Positions 29,924 through 37,891 of a DNA stretch of 64,000 bases are shown one piece after another. The notes below the pieces were generated by a model. The model was not told the DNA's origin. It did no database searches and saw only the letters and a list, made by a program, of their open reading frames with translations. The position numbers and the translations under genes are program-made. The stretch spans positions 1,798,001 to 1,862,000 of the forward strand of contig NZ_CP137920.1 of the NCBI RefSeq assembly GCF_033708015.1. Direction: 5' to 3'. Positions within the stretch are counted from its first letter, which is position 1; the number at the start of each line of letters is the position of its first letter. This DNA comes from Proteus vulgaris (GTDB taxonomy: Bacteria; Pseudomonadota; Gammaproteobacteria; Enterobacterales; Enterobacteriaceae).

Positions 29924-29977
29924 AAAAATAAGGCGTATAGCCTTATATAAACGGGATAAGGCTATTAAACTTTTTTT
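29924..29977. terminator. Overlapping hairpins between ttcA and leuE
   Basis: Three copies of one sequence compete: ATAAGGC (29928-29934), ATAGCCTTAT (29937-29946) and ATAAGGCTAT (29956-29965). On the plus strand the second and third make a 10-bp stem followed by TTTTTTT (29971-29977). On the minus strand the first and second make a stem followed by TTTTT, fit to end leuE. No plus-strand gene is known here, so the plus-strand terminator lacks a clear client. Confidence 0.65.
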
Positions 29978-30074
29978 GTATCACGCGGTAATTATTAATA
30001 AACATAGACCTTAATAAGGTATGGTTGGTCGTTTATGTAAAAGAGCATTTTTTCTACGTTCAGTAGTTAATTGT

Positions 30075-30151
30075 GACAACGTATTGTCCGCGACAAAATG
30101 AACGCATCTTGAGGACAAAACCCAGTATAAGCAGGGTCTTGACCTCTATGA
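30075..30151. repeat. Inverted repeats in the leuE 3' region
   Basis: TTGTC-CGC-GACAA (about 30083-30095) is a perfect short dyad with another GACAA/TTGTC pair beside it. A 13-bp imperfect inverted repeat (two mismatches) spans about 30112-30147, with arms GAGGACAAAACCC and GGGTCTTGACCTC. They lie just downstream of leuE on the minus strand. Function unknown; the U-tract is poor. Confidence 0.55.
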
Positions 30152-30188
30152 TTATATAATAATATTAATGGATATATGTTATTAAAAA

Positions 30189-30830
30189 TTATGATGATAA
30201 TGTTGCTAATTTAGTCGCGAAGCCCATAAAGAAAAGTCCGATAACACCATTACCTAATTTAGCGATATTTTTACGTGAGCCAAAGAAACGAGCAAGGACT
30301 ACACCACCAAAGATTAGAAAAGAGAGATAGATAAAGCTAAACGCTTCAAGCATGGAAGCTAGAATGAGATAAGATAATCCGGTATGTGCATAATTAAAAT
30401 CAATAAACTGAACAAAAAATGAAATATAAAATAAAATGGCTTTAGGGTTGGTCATACTTAAAGTGAGCGCTTTTCTAAAAACGTGTTTTTGTACTGTTGT
30501 TGTTTGTTCTGAATGTGATTTTTTAGAGAAAAAAGTGGCATGGATAATTTTTATGCCCAAATAGAGAAGATAAAAAGCACCTAAAAAACGGACAATAGTA
30601 AAGAGTAAAGGAGAGGCTTTTATTACAGATGCAACACCAATAAAGGCGAGAAAAATTAAAATAGCATCACCTAAGAACACACCAAATGCCGCACGATACC
30701 CATCGCGAACCCCTCCAGATGCACTTGTTTTTAGTACATAGAGTGTATTAGGACCAGGGACAAGAATAATAAAAAACATGCCTGCAAGGTATGTCCAGAT
30801 ATTGAGTACACCAAATTGTTCAAGCCACAC
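30189..30830 (-). CDS. leuE: LeuE-type amino-acid exporter (LysE/RhtB family)
   Basis: Six-helix inner-membrane efflux carrier; E. coli LeuE exports leucine and related amino acids. Seen: FGVLNIWTYLAGMFFIILVPGPNTLYVL at the N-terminus with the family's VPGPN motif, FGVFLGDAILIFLA, FLGAFYLLYLGIKI, and LSMTNPKAILFYISFFVQFID, all close to E. coli LeuE. The frame opens with GTG at 30854; the inner GTG at 30830 is preferred because GGGGG lies 7 bases upstream and the length (213 aa) then fits E. coli LeuE (212). Substrate is inferred from similarity. Confidence 0.86.
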   Translation of the reverse strand: MWLEQFGVLNIWTYLAGMFFIILVPGPNTLYVLKTSASGGVRDGYRAAFGVFLGDAILIFLAFIGVASVIKASPLLFTIVRFLGAFYLLYLGIKIIHATFFSKKSHSEQTTTVQKHVFRKALTLSMTNPKAILFYISFFVQFIDFNYAHTGLSYLILASMLEAFSFIYLSFLIFGGVVLARFFGSRKNIAKLGNGVIGLFFMGFATKLATLSS

Positions 30831-31214
30831 GTTAACCCCCAATCCTACTGTCACTTTATTACTGAATGAATTGCTATTATATAAAGAGAATCTGCATTAT
30901 TTAAACGGATATTTTCACTTATACAGAAGATAAATGTTTGATGCTTACTGCTTTCTATTTGAAACAGTACTTTGTTATTACTTCAATAGGTTACTGCATC
31001 GTTTTACCTTTGTTTTCAAAATGAGTTCACGATTAAGGAACGAGTGTTTAAAGAAAAATAAAAAAGGTAGATTGAAAAATTAACGTTATTTTTATTGGTT
31101 TTAAAAAGCATATTTCTTATGTAAAGAGGGTAGATCTCTTAAGTTAACTAGACTATATTCATCTGTGTTTTTATACAGTATTCCGTGCTGTCCAGTTATG
31201 GTAAGGGAAAAGTG
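30831..31214. other. Divergent gap between leuE and the ABM gene
   Basis: AT-rich, presumably holding the promoters of both divergent genes. I see no convincing -10/-35 pair, hairpin or conserved ORF. Confidence 0.3.
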
Positions 31215-31511
31215 ATGTTAAAAGTGATTGCTGAAGATTTTATTAAAACAGAAGCGATAGAAACTGTTTTACCTCTTTATCGTGAACTTGTTGAAGCAAC
31301 TAAGAAAGAACCTCTTTGTATTAGTTACAATTTATATGTTGATGAAAAAGATCCTGGCCACTTTATCTTTGTTGAACAATGGCCTGATCATGCTGCACTT
31401 GATGTGCATTGTGCTAGTGAACATTTTCAGCGGCTTGTTCCTATAATTAATGCATATAAAAAAGCTGAACCTAAATTTTTATTTATGGCAGATGCTTTTG
31501 ATGAAAAATAA
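31215..31511 (+). CDS. Antibiotic biosynthesis monooxygenase (ABM) domain protein
   Basis: A 98-residue ferredoxin-like alpha+beta protein of the ABM/YgiN type; members are cofactor-free quinol monooxygenases or similar small-molecule oxidases, acting as dimers. Seen: MLKVIAEDFIK strand, a helix with ETVLPLYRELVEATKKEPLC, the strand SYNLYVDEKDPGHFIFVEQW and the helix HAALDVHCASEHFQRLV, which contain the family's ExW and HxxSxHF-like positions. The upstream in-frame start at 31185 is less likely because ATG 31215 begins the domain and follows AAGGGAAAAG. The next gene starts 26 bases later, so the two may be co-transcribed. Confidence 0.86.
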   Translation: MLKVIAEDFIKTEAIETVLPLYRELVEATKKEPLCISYNLYVDEKDPGHFIFVEQWPDHAALDVHCASEHFQRLVPIINAYKKAEPKFLFMADAFDEK

Positions 31512-31537
31512 TAGGAAGTAAAACAAGAGAGAAGGTG

Positions 31538-31855
31538 ATGTTAGCGAAGTATATATCTCAAATTGTAAACCAAGAAGAGAGCTATGAAACTTTAAGTACA
31601 CAGCGTTTTTCGGATAACTTAACAGAAATAACCAGAACAATTCATACTTGGCTGTTTTCTGATGGCGTCATCTTGAAATGCACAGAAGAGATGGAAACTG
31701 AATACTATGATAATGACGATCAATGTCCTGAACATTGGATCACTTGGGAAATTGTAGAGTCAAATAACAAACCGATTTCTCCTTGTCGAAAAGAGTTTTT
31801 TAATTTATGCCAGCAAAGCTTTTGGTTAAAAATGCAACTTGCTAATAGTCAATAA
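31538..31855 (+). CDS. Uncharacterised small acidic protein
   Basis: Not recognised. 105 residues, soluble, acidic in the middle (EEMETEYYDNDDQCPEHW). The beta-rich centre (DGVILKCTEEMET, WITWEIVES) and the C-terminal helix suggest a compact alpha/beta domain. The frame opens at a GTG one codon earlier; ATG 31538 has GAGAGAAGG just upstream. It follows the ABM gene at 26 bases, on the same strand, and ends 61 bases before the pentapeptide-repeat gene. No function can be inferred. Confidence 0.62.
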   Translation: MLAKYISQIVNQEESYETLSTQRFSDNLTEITRTIHTWLFSDGVILKCTEEMETEYYDNDDQCPEHWITWEIVESNNKPISPCRKEFFNLCQQSFWLKMQLANSQ

Positions 31856-31916
31856 TAAGAGCATCACAATCATTTTAATAGCGTTATTTGTTGATATAAA
31901 TATAACGGAGTGAGTC

Positions 31917-32516
31917 ATGGATAGTATAGAAAATAATCAGGATTATTTAGATATAAAATTTAATAAACTTGATGTAACAGAAGAAGAATTTAAAAATATT
32001 ACATTTGAGCAATGTGAGTTTCATCAATGTGATTTCTCATCAGTAAATTTATCTCATTGTAAATTTATTAATTGTTTATTTGAACGTTGTAATTTAAGTT
32101 TGGCATATATAGCCAATACACGTTTTTCTAATACAGAATTTATCGGGTGTAAACTTGTTGGTATCGATTGGACAAAAGCACATTGGCCTCGATTTGATCT
32201 CTATTCACAACTAAGCTTTAAAAGCAGTATTTTAAGTGGATGTAATTTTTTTGGTTTAAAATTATACGAATCTATTTTTGATGATTGTCGATTACACGAT
32301 GTTGATTTTAGAAATGCAGAACTGAAAAAGTCAGTAATGACAAACTCTGATTTTGCGAACAGTCTGTTTATGCAAACCAATATTGAAGCCGTCGATTTTA
32401 CAAATTCACATTCCTTTGATATTGATATCCGCCAAAATAAAATTGCAAAAGCGAAATTTTCAAAATTCGAAGCTCTTGATTTATTACGGTATCTTGATAT
32501 TCAATTAGTTGATTAG
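31917..32516 (+). CDS. Pentapeptide-repeat protein (Qnr/McbG-like architecture)
   Basis: A 199-residue right-handed quadrilateral beta-helix protein. Seen: successive pentapeptides of the A(D/N)LxF type from about residue 25 to 180, for example CEFHQCDFSSVNLSHCKF, NTRFSNTEFIGCKL and DFRNAELKKSVM, interrupted near residues 84-95 (TKAHWPRF), as in Qnr proteins, which have a break or loop at this place. Family knowledge: Qnr and McbG mimic DNA and protect gyrase. Whether this protein does so is not known. AACGGAG is 9 bases before the ATG, and a terminator follows. Confidence 0.86.
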   Translation: MDSIENNQDYLDIKFNKLDVTEEEFKNITFEQCEFHQCDFSSVNLSHCKFINCLFERCNLSLAYIANTRFSNTEFIGCKLVGIDWTKAHWPRFDLYSQLSFKSSILSGCNFFGLKLYESIFDDCRLHDVDFRNAELKKSVMTNSDFANSLFMQTNIEAVDFTNSHSFDIDIRQNKIAKAKFSKFEALDLLRYLDIQLVD

Positions 32517-32535
32517 TCGTAAGACTTAAAAAATA

Positions 32536-32563
32536 GAATGCTACGTTCACTTAAGTAGCATTC
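32536..32563. terminator. Terminator between pentapeptide gene and yaeR
   Basis: GAATGCTAC (32536-32544) pairs perfectly with GTAGCATTC (32555-32563) with A-rich sequence on the left. It lies between two convergent genes and can serve both. Confidence 0.75.
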
Positions 32564-32571
32564 TTGTGTAA

Positions 32572-32961
32572 TTATGCGCAATATAATTCCAAAGGTAATC
32601 CGTCAGGATCTTTAAAAAAAGTAAATTGTTTATTGCTACTAGGATCAATTCTTATTGGTTCACAGGTAATGCCATTCTTTTGTAAATATTCAATGCTTTC
32701 TTCTATATTATCAACACTAAAAGCAAGGTGGCGTAAACCACAAGCTTCTGGATAATTTAAGCGAGCTGGTGGAGTTGGAAAGCTAAATAACTCAATTTGG
32801 TAGTTTTTGCCAAAAGCTAGCTCCGCCTTCCATGATTGTTGGGAGGCTCGGTATGTTTCTGTTAGTAGTGTTAAACCTAAAATATTACAATAAAAGTGTT
32901 TACTTACGTCATATTCAGTACAAATAATCGCGACATGGTGGATTTTGTTGAGTTTTAGCAT
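32572..32961 (-). CDS. yaeR: VOC-family metalloprotein YaeR
   Basis: Glyoxalase/bleomycin-resistance-fold (VOC) protein close to E. coli YaeR (also listed as GloA2), function not established. Seen: the paired beta-alpha-beta-beta-beta modules KIHHVAIICTEYDVSKHFYCNILGL and CGLRHLAFSVDNIEESIEYLQ, with potential metal ligands His9 (HHVAI), Glu (IELFSFP), His (LRHLAF) and Glu (PLELY), and the C-terminal KDPDGLPLELY typical of YaeR. 129 aa equals E. coli YaeR. It is convergent with the pentapeptide gene. Confidence 0.9.
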   Translation of the reverse strand: MLKLNKIHHVAIICTEYDVSKHFYCNILGLTLLTETYRASQQSWKAELAFGKNYQIELFSFPTPPARLNYPEACGLRHLAFSVDNIEESIEYLQKNGITCEPIRIDPSSNKQFTFFKDPDGLPLELYCA

Positions 32962-33355
32962 AAATATTGAACTCTATTTTATTACGATTTTGAATTTTAT
33001 TCATTATGAAACAAAATAAACGCAACAACAACTGATTAATATTTTAGATTAATACGGATTATTATCTATAAAGTAATATTAAATAAAGAATATCTCTACC
33101 TTAATTTATAAAATCATTTAGTATAAAAATAGTCTTAATATTTTATTAATCATAGTGAGAAATAGTACATGTTTGTTTTTAATTAGGATAGATCTTTAAT
33201 TATCCTTTTAATCATAAATATTCCTTTATAAAAAAACATTAATAAAATATTATTTATAAATAATATTTATTAAGCATTCCGCTTAATTTTAGTCTGAACC
33301 TAAATTTTAATTTAGTTTCATTTTTGTATTTTTTGTTTTTATATAGAGAATAAAG
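32962..33355. other. AT-rich gap between yaeR and the second Ail-like gene
   Basis: A divergent gap that must hold the promoters of yaeR and the barrel gene at 33356. It is very AT-rich; several TATAAT-like hexamers are expected by chance, so I name none. No hairpin terminator or ORF is convincing. Confidence 0.3.
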
Positions 33356-33892
33356 ATGAGCCGTAATTTATTTATTTCTGCTTCACTGTTAGCTATTTCT
33401 ACAATTTCTTTTAATGTACACGCAGCTTTAGATAATACTTTATCAGTGGGTTATGCGTATAGCTCAATTAAAGTGAGTGATGATAAATTTGATGATAACC
33501 CTAAAGGGATTAACTTTAAATATAATCATGAATTTGATAATGATTGGGGTGTTATTGGATCACTGACATACACAAAATTAACATATAATTATTATGGTCG
33601 CTGGGGAAAAATTGGTTCCACTGAAATTGATTATGTTTCACTAACCACTGGGCCTAGTTATCGTTTTAATGATTACTTCAGTGCATATGGGTTAATTGGT
33701 CTTGGTCATGTTAACCAAGATGATAAATTTTACTATTCTAATGATGAATACAGTAAAACCTCTATGGCTTATGGATTAGGCTTACAAGTTAACCCAATCC
33801 CAAATGTAGCAATTGATGCATCTTATGAATATTCAAAATTTGATGATGCAAAATTTGGTACTTGGGTATTAGGTGTGGGTTACCGTTTCTAA
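33356..33892 (+). CDS. Ail/Lom/OmpX-family outer membrane protein
   Basis: Second eight-stranded barrel of the Ail/OmpX group in the window. Seen: signal peptide MSRNLFISASLLAISTISFN with cleavage after VHA, LSVGYAYSSIKV as the first strand, YVSLTTGPSYRFNDYFSAYGLIGLGHV (family core GPSYRF), GLGLQVNPIPNVAIDASYEYS and the end WVLGVGYRF with C-terminal Phe. 178 aa. A clear difference from the 25919 gene is its higher Tyr content and longer extracellular loops with charged residues. Role in adhesion or serum resistance is family knowledge only. Confidence 0.87.
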   Translation: MSRNLFISASLLAISTISFNVHAALDNTLSVGYAYSSIKVSDDKFDDNPKGINFKYNHEFDNDWGVIGSLTYTKLTYNYYGRWGKIGSTEIDYVSLTTGPSYRFNDYFSAYGLIGLGHVNQDDKFYYSNDEYSKTSMAYGLGLQVNPIPNVAIDASYEYSKFDDAKFGTWVLGVGYRF

Positions 33893-33915
33893 TTTTAAGC
33901 GAATAAAATAATTTT

Positions 33916-33941
33916 AAAAGGTCACTTTATGTGGCCTTTTT
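33916..33941 (+). terminator. Terminator after the second Ail-like gene
   Basis: AAAAGGTCAC (33916-33925) pairs with GTGGCCTTTT (33931-33940), one T-G pair, 5-nt loop, followed by T. Rho-independent terminator. Confidence 0.8.
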
Positions 33942-34090
33942 GTTAATATAAATGTAAGTAGCCATCGCTATATTTGGGACATTAACTTATCAAAATGCAT
34001 TTAATATACATTAACTGTGTGTTTTTTATGCGTTTTTCTTGACTGTCAATAAAGTAGTTTTAAAATTCCCCATTTTATGGAGAGGAAACG

Positions 34091-34546
34091 ATGTTAACAG
34101 TAATAAAAGCAGAACCTTCACACTATGATGAAATGATTGAAGTTTGGGAGTCATCGGTTAGAGCTACACACACATTTCTATCTGAAGACGTCATTTTATC
34201 GCTTAAGAAAGATATTGTAGAGCAGTATTTTCCGATGCTTAATACCTATGTTGCGATCGACAATAATAATATTATTCATGGGATCTTGGGTACAGCAGGA
34301 AATAAATTGGAAATGCTTTTTGTTGATGCGAAGTCTAGAGGGCATGGTTGTGGTAAATTACTTACAACTTTTGCGATAAATACACTGCATATTGATGAGT
34401 TAGATGTAAATGAACAGAATCCTCAAGCAATTGGTTTTTATCTTTATATTGGATTTGAGCAAATAGGGCGTTCAGAATTAGATGGACAAGGCAATCCTTT
34501 TCCATTGTTACATTTAAAATTAAATAAAAATAAGTATAAATACTAA
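34091..34546 (+). CDS. GNAT-family N-acetyltransferase (YjaB-like)
   Basis: Acetyl-CoA-dependent acyltransferase of the GNAT fold. Seen: EVWESSVRATHTFLS near the N-terminus, the acetyl-CoA motif A region LEMLFVDAKSRGHGCGKLL (Q/RxxGxG/A) and motif B DVNEQNPQAIGFYLYIGFEQIGRSELDGQGNPFPLL, resembling E. coli YjaB across its length. 151 aa. ATG 34091 follows GGAGAGG. Substrate unknown. It stands alone; an NsrR-like half-site lies about 85 bases upstream (33994-34016). Confidence 0.82.
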   Translation: MLTVIKAEPSHYDEMIEVWESSVRATHTFLSEDVILSLKKDIVEQYFPMLNTYVAIDNNNIIHGILGTAGNKLEMLFVDAKSRGHGCGKLLTTFAINTLHIDELDVNEQNPQAIGFYLYIGFEQIGRSELDGQGNPFPLLHLKLNKNKYKY

Positions 34547-34718
34547 ATAAAGAAATATTAAAGATACAAAATAGGGCGAAAAGTAAAAAAATCTCTCTAT
34601 TTTCTTTATGTAAATAATAATTATCCACCGAAGTTTGATTTATATCGTGATAATTACTCTGCTTTAATGAAATAATTTTTTCATAATTAAATAAATCTAG
34701 CACAATAGTGGAATAGTT

Positions 34719-35000
34719 ATGAAAAAAACCTTAATTGTTATTTTATCTTTCTCTTTACTACCCGCTTGTTCTGAATCACAAGAAAATAAAGTTATTGAAT
34801 ATTGTATGGATACATTAAATATCTATAGTCATGTGAGCAAAGATCAATGTTTGTGTTTTTATAATGAAGCAAGTGATAAATTTTCTTCAACTGAAATAGA
34901 CAGAATGGTCAAATCACCACCAATAAAACAAGACAGTACACTTACAAGAGAGGGCACTATGTTTTTAACTATTGCTCATTCATCTAAATGCTTTGAATAA
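34719..35000 (+). CDS. Small lipoprotein, uncharacterised
   Basis: Predicted lipoprotein of 93 aa. Seen: signal MKKTLIVILSFSLLPAC with lipobox LLPAC (Cys17), then a mature part of about 75 residues containing four further Cys (YCMDT, DQCLCFYN and the SKCFE end), so disulfides are likely in the periplasm. The helical EASDKFSSTEIDRMVKS segment is the most regular part. No family is recognised. It lies downstream of the GNAT gene with 172 bases between them. Confidence 0.65.
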   Translation: MKKTLIVILSFSLLPACSESQENKVIEYCMDTLNIYSHVSKDQCLCFYNEASDKFSSTEIDRMVKSPPIKQDSTLTREGTMFLTIAHSSKCFE

Positions 35001-35221
35001 TAGATATTACGCGTAATAAGCGACAATAAGCTGATAAAGCCTAAGTAGTAAATTAAGTTGCTTATACCAAAGAGTATTGCCTCTAAAGTAAACACTACAA
35101 AATTGATAACCCCATCGCTATAAATTGAATATATCATTACTATTTCTATATACAGTTGGTTGTGGGTTTATCTTTAGTGTGAATTATGAGGAAATTATGT
35201 CAAAGCTTCGCTTACCTTACC

Positions 35222-35329
35222 TTAAACAAAGAGCATAACAATAATAACAACTACGCAGATATACCAATAAAATGCACCAAAGAAAGCTAAAGCAAAAATA
35301 GTGTCGATAATAAAGTCGTTTTCATGCAT
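35222..35329 (-). CDS. Possible 35-residue membrane protein
   Basis: An open frame of 35 codons on the minus strand. It starts MHENDFIIDT and is then entirely hydrophobic and aromatic to residue 35 (LAFFGAFYWYICVVV and on), the profile of a single-span small membrane protein. The purine stretch AGAAAGAAA before the ATG is only a fair ribosome site. It lies about 20 bases past the yciU terminator on the same strand. The rest of the gap 35001-35391 shows nothing else. Chance is possible, since the base composition favours hydrophobic codons. Confidence 0.4.
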   Translation of the reverse strand: MHENDFIIDTIFALAFFGAFYWYICVVVIIVMLFV

Positions 35330-35350
35330 TTTATTTCTTTCTGAAATAAA

Positions 35351-35380
35351 AAATCACCTGCTAAAATATAAGCAGGTGAT
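35351..35380 (-). terminator. yciU terminator
   Basis: A perfect 10-bp stem, ATCACCTGCT (35353-35362) with AGCAGGTGAT (35371-35380), followed on the minus strand by TTTTTTATTT. It lies 11 bases past the yciU stop. Confidence 0.88.
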
Positions 35381-35391
35381 GATAAACGTGA

Positions 35392-35715
35392 TTATGATTT
35401 CCAGATAATATGGAACATAGGCTGTAATGGATCGCGACTAATTAGAACTCGACCAAAAATATCATCAATATCGGAATTATCATCCGGAGCAAGACCAATA
35501 ATCACTTCACTAAAACGGGCGGATGTGACAGGTAGACCAACAATAAATTGCCAATCATTACCTAATGGAACCACTTCAGCTGCGCCTCGTTCTTCAAATT
35601 GCAAGTTAAACAATAATTGGTCTGCAACATCTAAATTATCGGCGGCTTGTGCCAGAAATAGATCATAAGCTTGTTCTAAAGCGTCGTCTTCACTGATTAA
35701 GGTTGGTTCATTCAT
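35392..35715 (-). CDS. yciU: HI1450-family double-stranded-DNA-mimic protein YciU
   Basis: Small, very acidic protein of the HI1450/UPF0263 family proposed to mimic double-stranded DNA and bind HU-like proteins. Seen: EDDALEQAYDLFLAQAADNLDVADQLLFNLQFEERGAAE, the family's first helical part, then EVIIGLAPDDNSDIDDIFGRVLISRD. 107 aa against 109 in E. coli. It is upstream of clsA in reverse order compared with transcription, as in E. coli (yciU-clsA). Confidence 0.93.
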   Translation of the reverse strand: MNEPTLISEDDALEQAYDLFLAQAADNLDVADQLLFNLQFEERGAAEVVPLGNDWQFIVGLPVTSARFSEVIIGLAPDDNSDIDDIFGRVLISRDPLQPMFHIIWKS

Positions 35716-35830
35716 GGTAATGCCTATCTATTGTTCCAATAATTATCGTGTCATTTGTATCGCATTTCTACTAATCTAGAACGGTTAATTGTTACCAGTT
35801 CTGAGTAGTCTATGGATTATAACATTTCTG

Positions 35831-37291
35831 TTATAACAGAGGGCTAAAGAAATAGCAGATACGCTCTAGTACACGATTTAAGAATGGCCGTTTTTCCCAT
35901 TCATCGATGGTTAGCTCTGTCGAGCGGGCAATATAATCATATTGAACAATGCTTAAATCACTTCCAAAACCTTCATCATCAATGACAACGGTAATTTCAA
36001 AGTTTAACCATAAGCTACGCATATCAAGGTTAACTGAACCTACCATACTGAGTTGCCCATCAACCATCACACTTTTAGTGTGTAATAAACCATCTTCAAA
36101 TTGGAATATTTTCACACCTGATTCAAGCATTTCTGTAAAGAATGAGCAACTTGCCCAACGTACAAGAAAAGAGTCATTACTGCGAGGAACAATAATGCTT
36201 ACATTAACACCCCGCATTGCAGCAGTTGATATTGCATGGGCCAGATCATCGCTAGGTACAAAATAAGGTGTTGTCAGTACCAATTCTTTTCTTGCAGAGT
36301 AAATGGCTGTTATAAGCGATTGTTGAATTAGCTCATCAGGAAACCCTGGACCTGAGGCAATGACTTGTGTTGTATGGCCGCTTTCTTGCTCACAAGGCAT
36401 AATATTATCATCTGGAGGAGGGGGTAAATGGCGTTCACCCGTTTCCATTTCCCAGTCAAAGGCATAAATCATACCTAATGTAGTAGAAACTGGACCTTCC
36501 ATTCTTACCATAATATCAATCCATTGGCCTACACCAGAATCTTGCTTGAAATAACGAGGATCAACCATATTCATACTTCCTGTGTAGGAAATATAATTAT
36601 CGATCAATACGATTTTTCGATGCTGACGCAAATCCATGCGACGTAAGAAAAAACGGAATAAATTAACATGCAGTGATTCAACAAACTCTATACCCGCGGC
36701 TCTCATGACCTCTGGGCCATTAGTACGAAAGAAATTCCAACTCCCTGCGGAATCAACCATGACTCGGCATTTTACACCACGTTTAGCTGCTCTGATTAAA
36801 GCGTCGGTGACTTCATCAACTAACCCCCCTGATTGCCAAATATAGAAGACCATTTCAATGTTATCACGAGCGTTATTAATATCGCGTGTAATTGAATTTA
36901 GCGAATCTTCGCAGGTGGTTAAAAGTTCAATTTTGTTACCTTTAACACCTTTAATACCTTGGCGCTTAGCGGTTAATTGGAAAAGAGGGGTTGCAATATC
37001 GCTCGTACTTGTAGCAAAGATATGCTTACATTTTCTTAAGTCTTCAAGCCACGCAACAACAGAAGGCCACATCTGTTTAGCATGTTCGACACGTCGTTTT
37101 CCTAGGTGTAATTCACCAAAAGCAAAATATGCAATAATACCGACTAATGGCAGAATATAGATGATCAATAACCATGTCATCGTTGATGTGACAGGTCGTC
37201 GATGCATTAGGACTCGAAATGTGACCCCCGCAATTAATAGCCAATAGAAGAAAAAGGTTAGCCAACTTAATACAGTATAAAATGTTGTCAT
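35831..37291 (-). CDS. clsA: Cardiolipin synthase A
   Basis: Inner-membrane phospholipase-D-type enzyme that joins two phosphatidylglycerols to cardiolipin. Seen: two N-terminal membrane helices ([20 protein letters not shown] and about 38-58), then two HKD motifs, HRKIVLID (around 225) and HTKSVMVD (around 405), and the terminal CYFFSPLL. The frame opens at 37342, but ATG 37291 matches the E. coli N-terminus and gives 486 aa, the E. coli length. It is followed by yciU about 115 bases later. Confidence 0.97.
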   Translation of the reverse strand: MTTFYTVLSWLTFFFYWLLIAGVTFRVLMHRRPVTSTMTWLLIIYILPLVGIIAYFAFGELHLGKRRVEHAKQMWPSVVAWLEDLRKCKHIFATSTSDIATPLFQLTAKRQGIKGVKGNKIELLTTCEDSLNSITRDINNARDNIEMVFYIWQSGGLVDEVTDALIRAAKRGVKCRVMVDSAGSWNFFRTNGPEVMRAAGIEFVESLHVNLFRFFLRRMDLRQHRKIVLIDNYISYTGSMNMVDPRYFKQDSGVGQWIDIMVRMEGPVSTTLGMIYAFDWEMETGERHLPPPPDDNIMPCEQESGHTTQVIASGPGFPDELIQQSLITAIYSARKELVLTTPYFVPSDDLAHAISTAAMRGVNVSIIVPRSNDSFLVRWASCSFFTEMLESGVKIFQFEDGLLHTKSVMVDGQLSMVGSVNLDMRSLWLNFEITVVIDDEGFGSDLSIVQYDYIARSTELTIDEWEKRPFLNRVLERICYFFSPLL

Positions 37292-37596
37292 AGTAGAGCT
37301 ATTTTCCGTTGAAAATGAATTGCATGGATAAGCTAAAGGCAATTTACTAAAAATAGTTCATTATTTTTGTTATTTGCCGAATGTTGTTATTAAATCAGGA
37401 TTATTATCTCTGTCAAATCTCTTTCTTAAGAGATAAGCATCAAATAAGCAATAATACTCAATTCTTTATTCATTTTTTCTTTGTGAGAAATGCTAAAATA
37501 ATGAATGAAATTAAAGCAAATCATAATTCCCCCCTTGGATCACAAAATGAACGTCTTATAATAGTCCACTTATTCGAAAAAATAGGTGCTGATAGC

Positions 37597-37779
37597 ATGA
37601 GACATAGTAGGACTGAAGTCGCTCGTTGGCGAATGATGAGACAAGCTATACGTAAACGACGTCGATGGTTAGAAGGGCAATCTCGTCGTAATTTCCGAAT
37701 TTATAAACTACGTAAACTTGATACTTCTAGAAAACATAGAGCACTTTTATTTGTACAACACATAGAATGGAACTCATAA
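37597..37779 (+). CDS. yciY: YciY-like small basic protein
   Basis: A 60-residue, strongly basic protein of unknown function. The longer frame opens at 37381, but only residues from ATG 37597 match E. coli YciY: MRHSRTEVARWRMMRQAIRK and WLEGQSRRNFRIY. The upstream 72 codons have no family look. It lies between clsA and tonB, as in E. coli. The high Arg content suggests nucleic-acid or membrane-surface contact; that is inference. Confidence 0.85.
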   Translation: MRHSRTEVARWRMMRQAIRKRRRWLEGQSRRNFRIYKLRKLDTSRKHRALLFVQHIEWNS

Positions 37780-37891
37780 TTTCACTTTTTAACAGTTAAT
37801 ATCAATCATTTTGCTAAACGTTATTGAATATGATTGCTATTTGCATTTAAACTAGGGGCATATTTTTTCTTTAGGTGAAATAAGATCAGTT

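Noticed and set aside
34362..34703. 113-codon minus-strand frame overlapping the GNAT gene end
   Set aside because: It overlaps the conserved GNAT C-terminus, has no family look and no convincing start signal.
37381..37596. N-terminal extension of yciY
   Set aside because: Only the part from ATG 37597 resembles YciY; the upstream 72 codons have no conservation that I recognise.
37828..37846. Fur-box-like sequence upstream of tonB
   Set aside because: By my count only about 11 of 19 positions match the Fur consensus, which is not enough to claim a site in AT-rich DNA.
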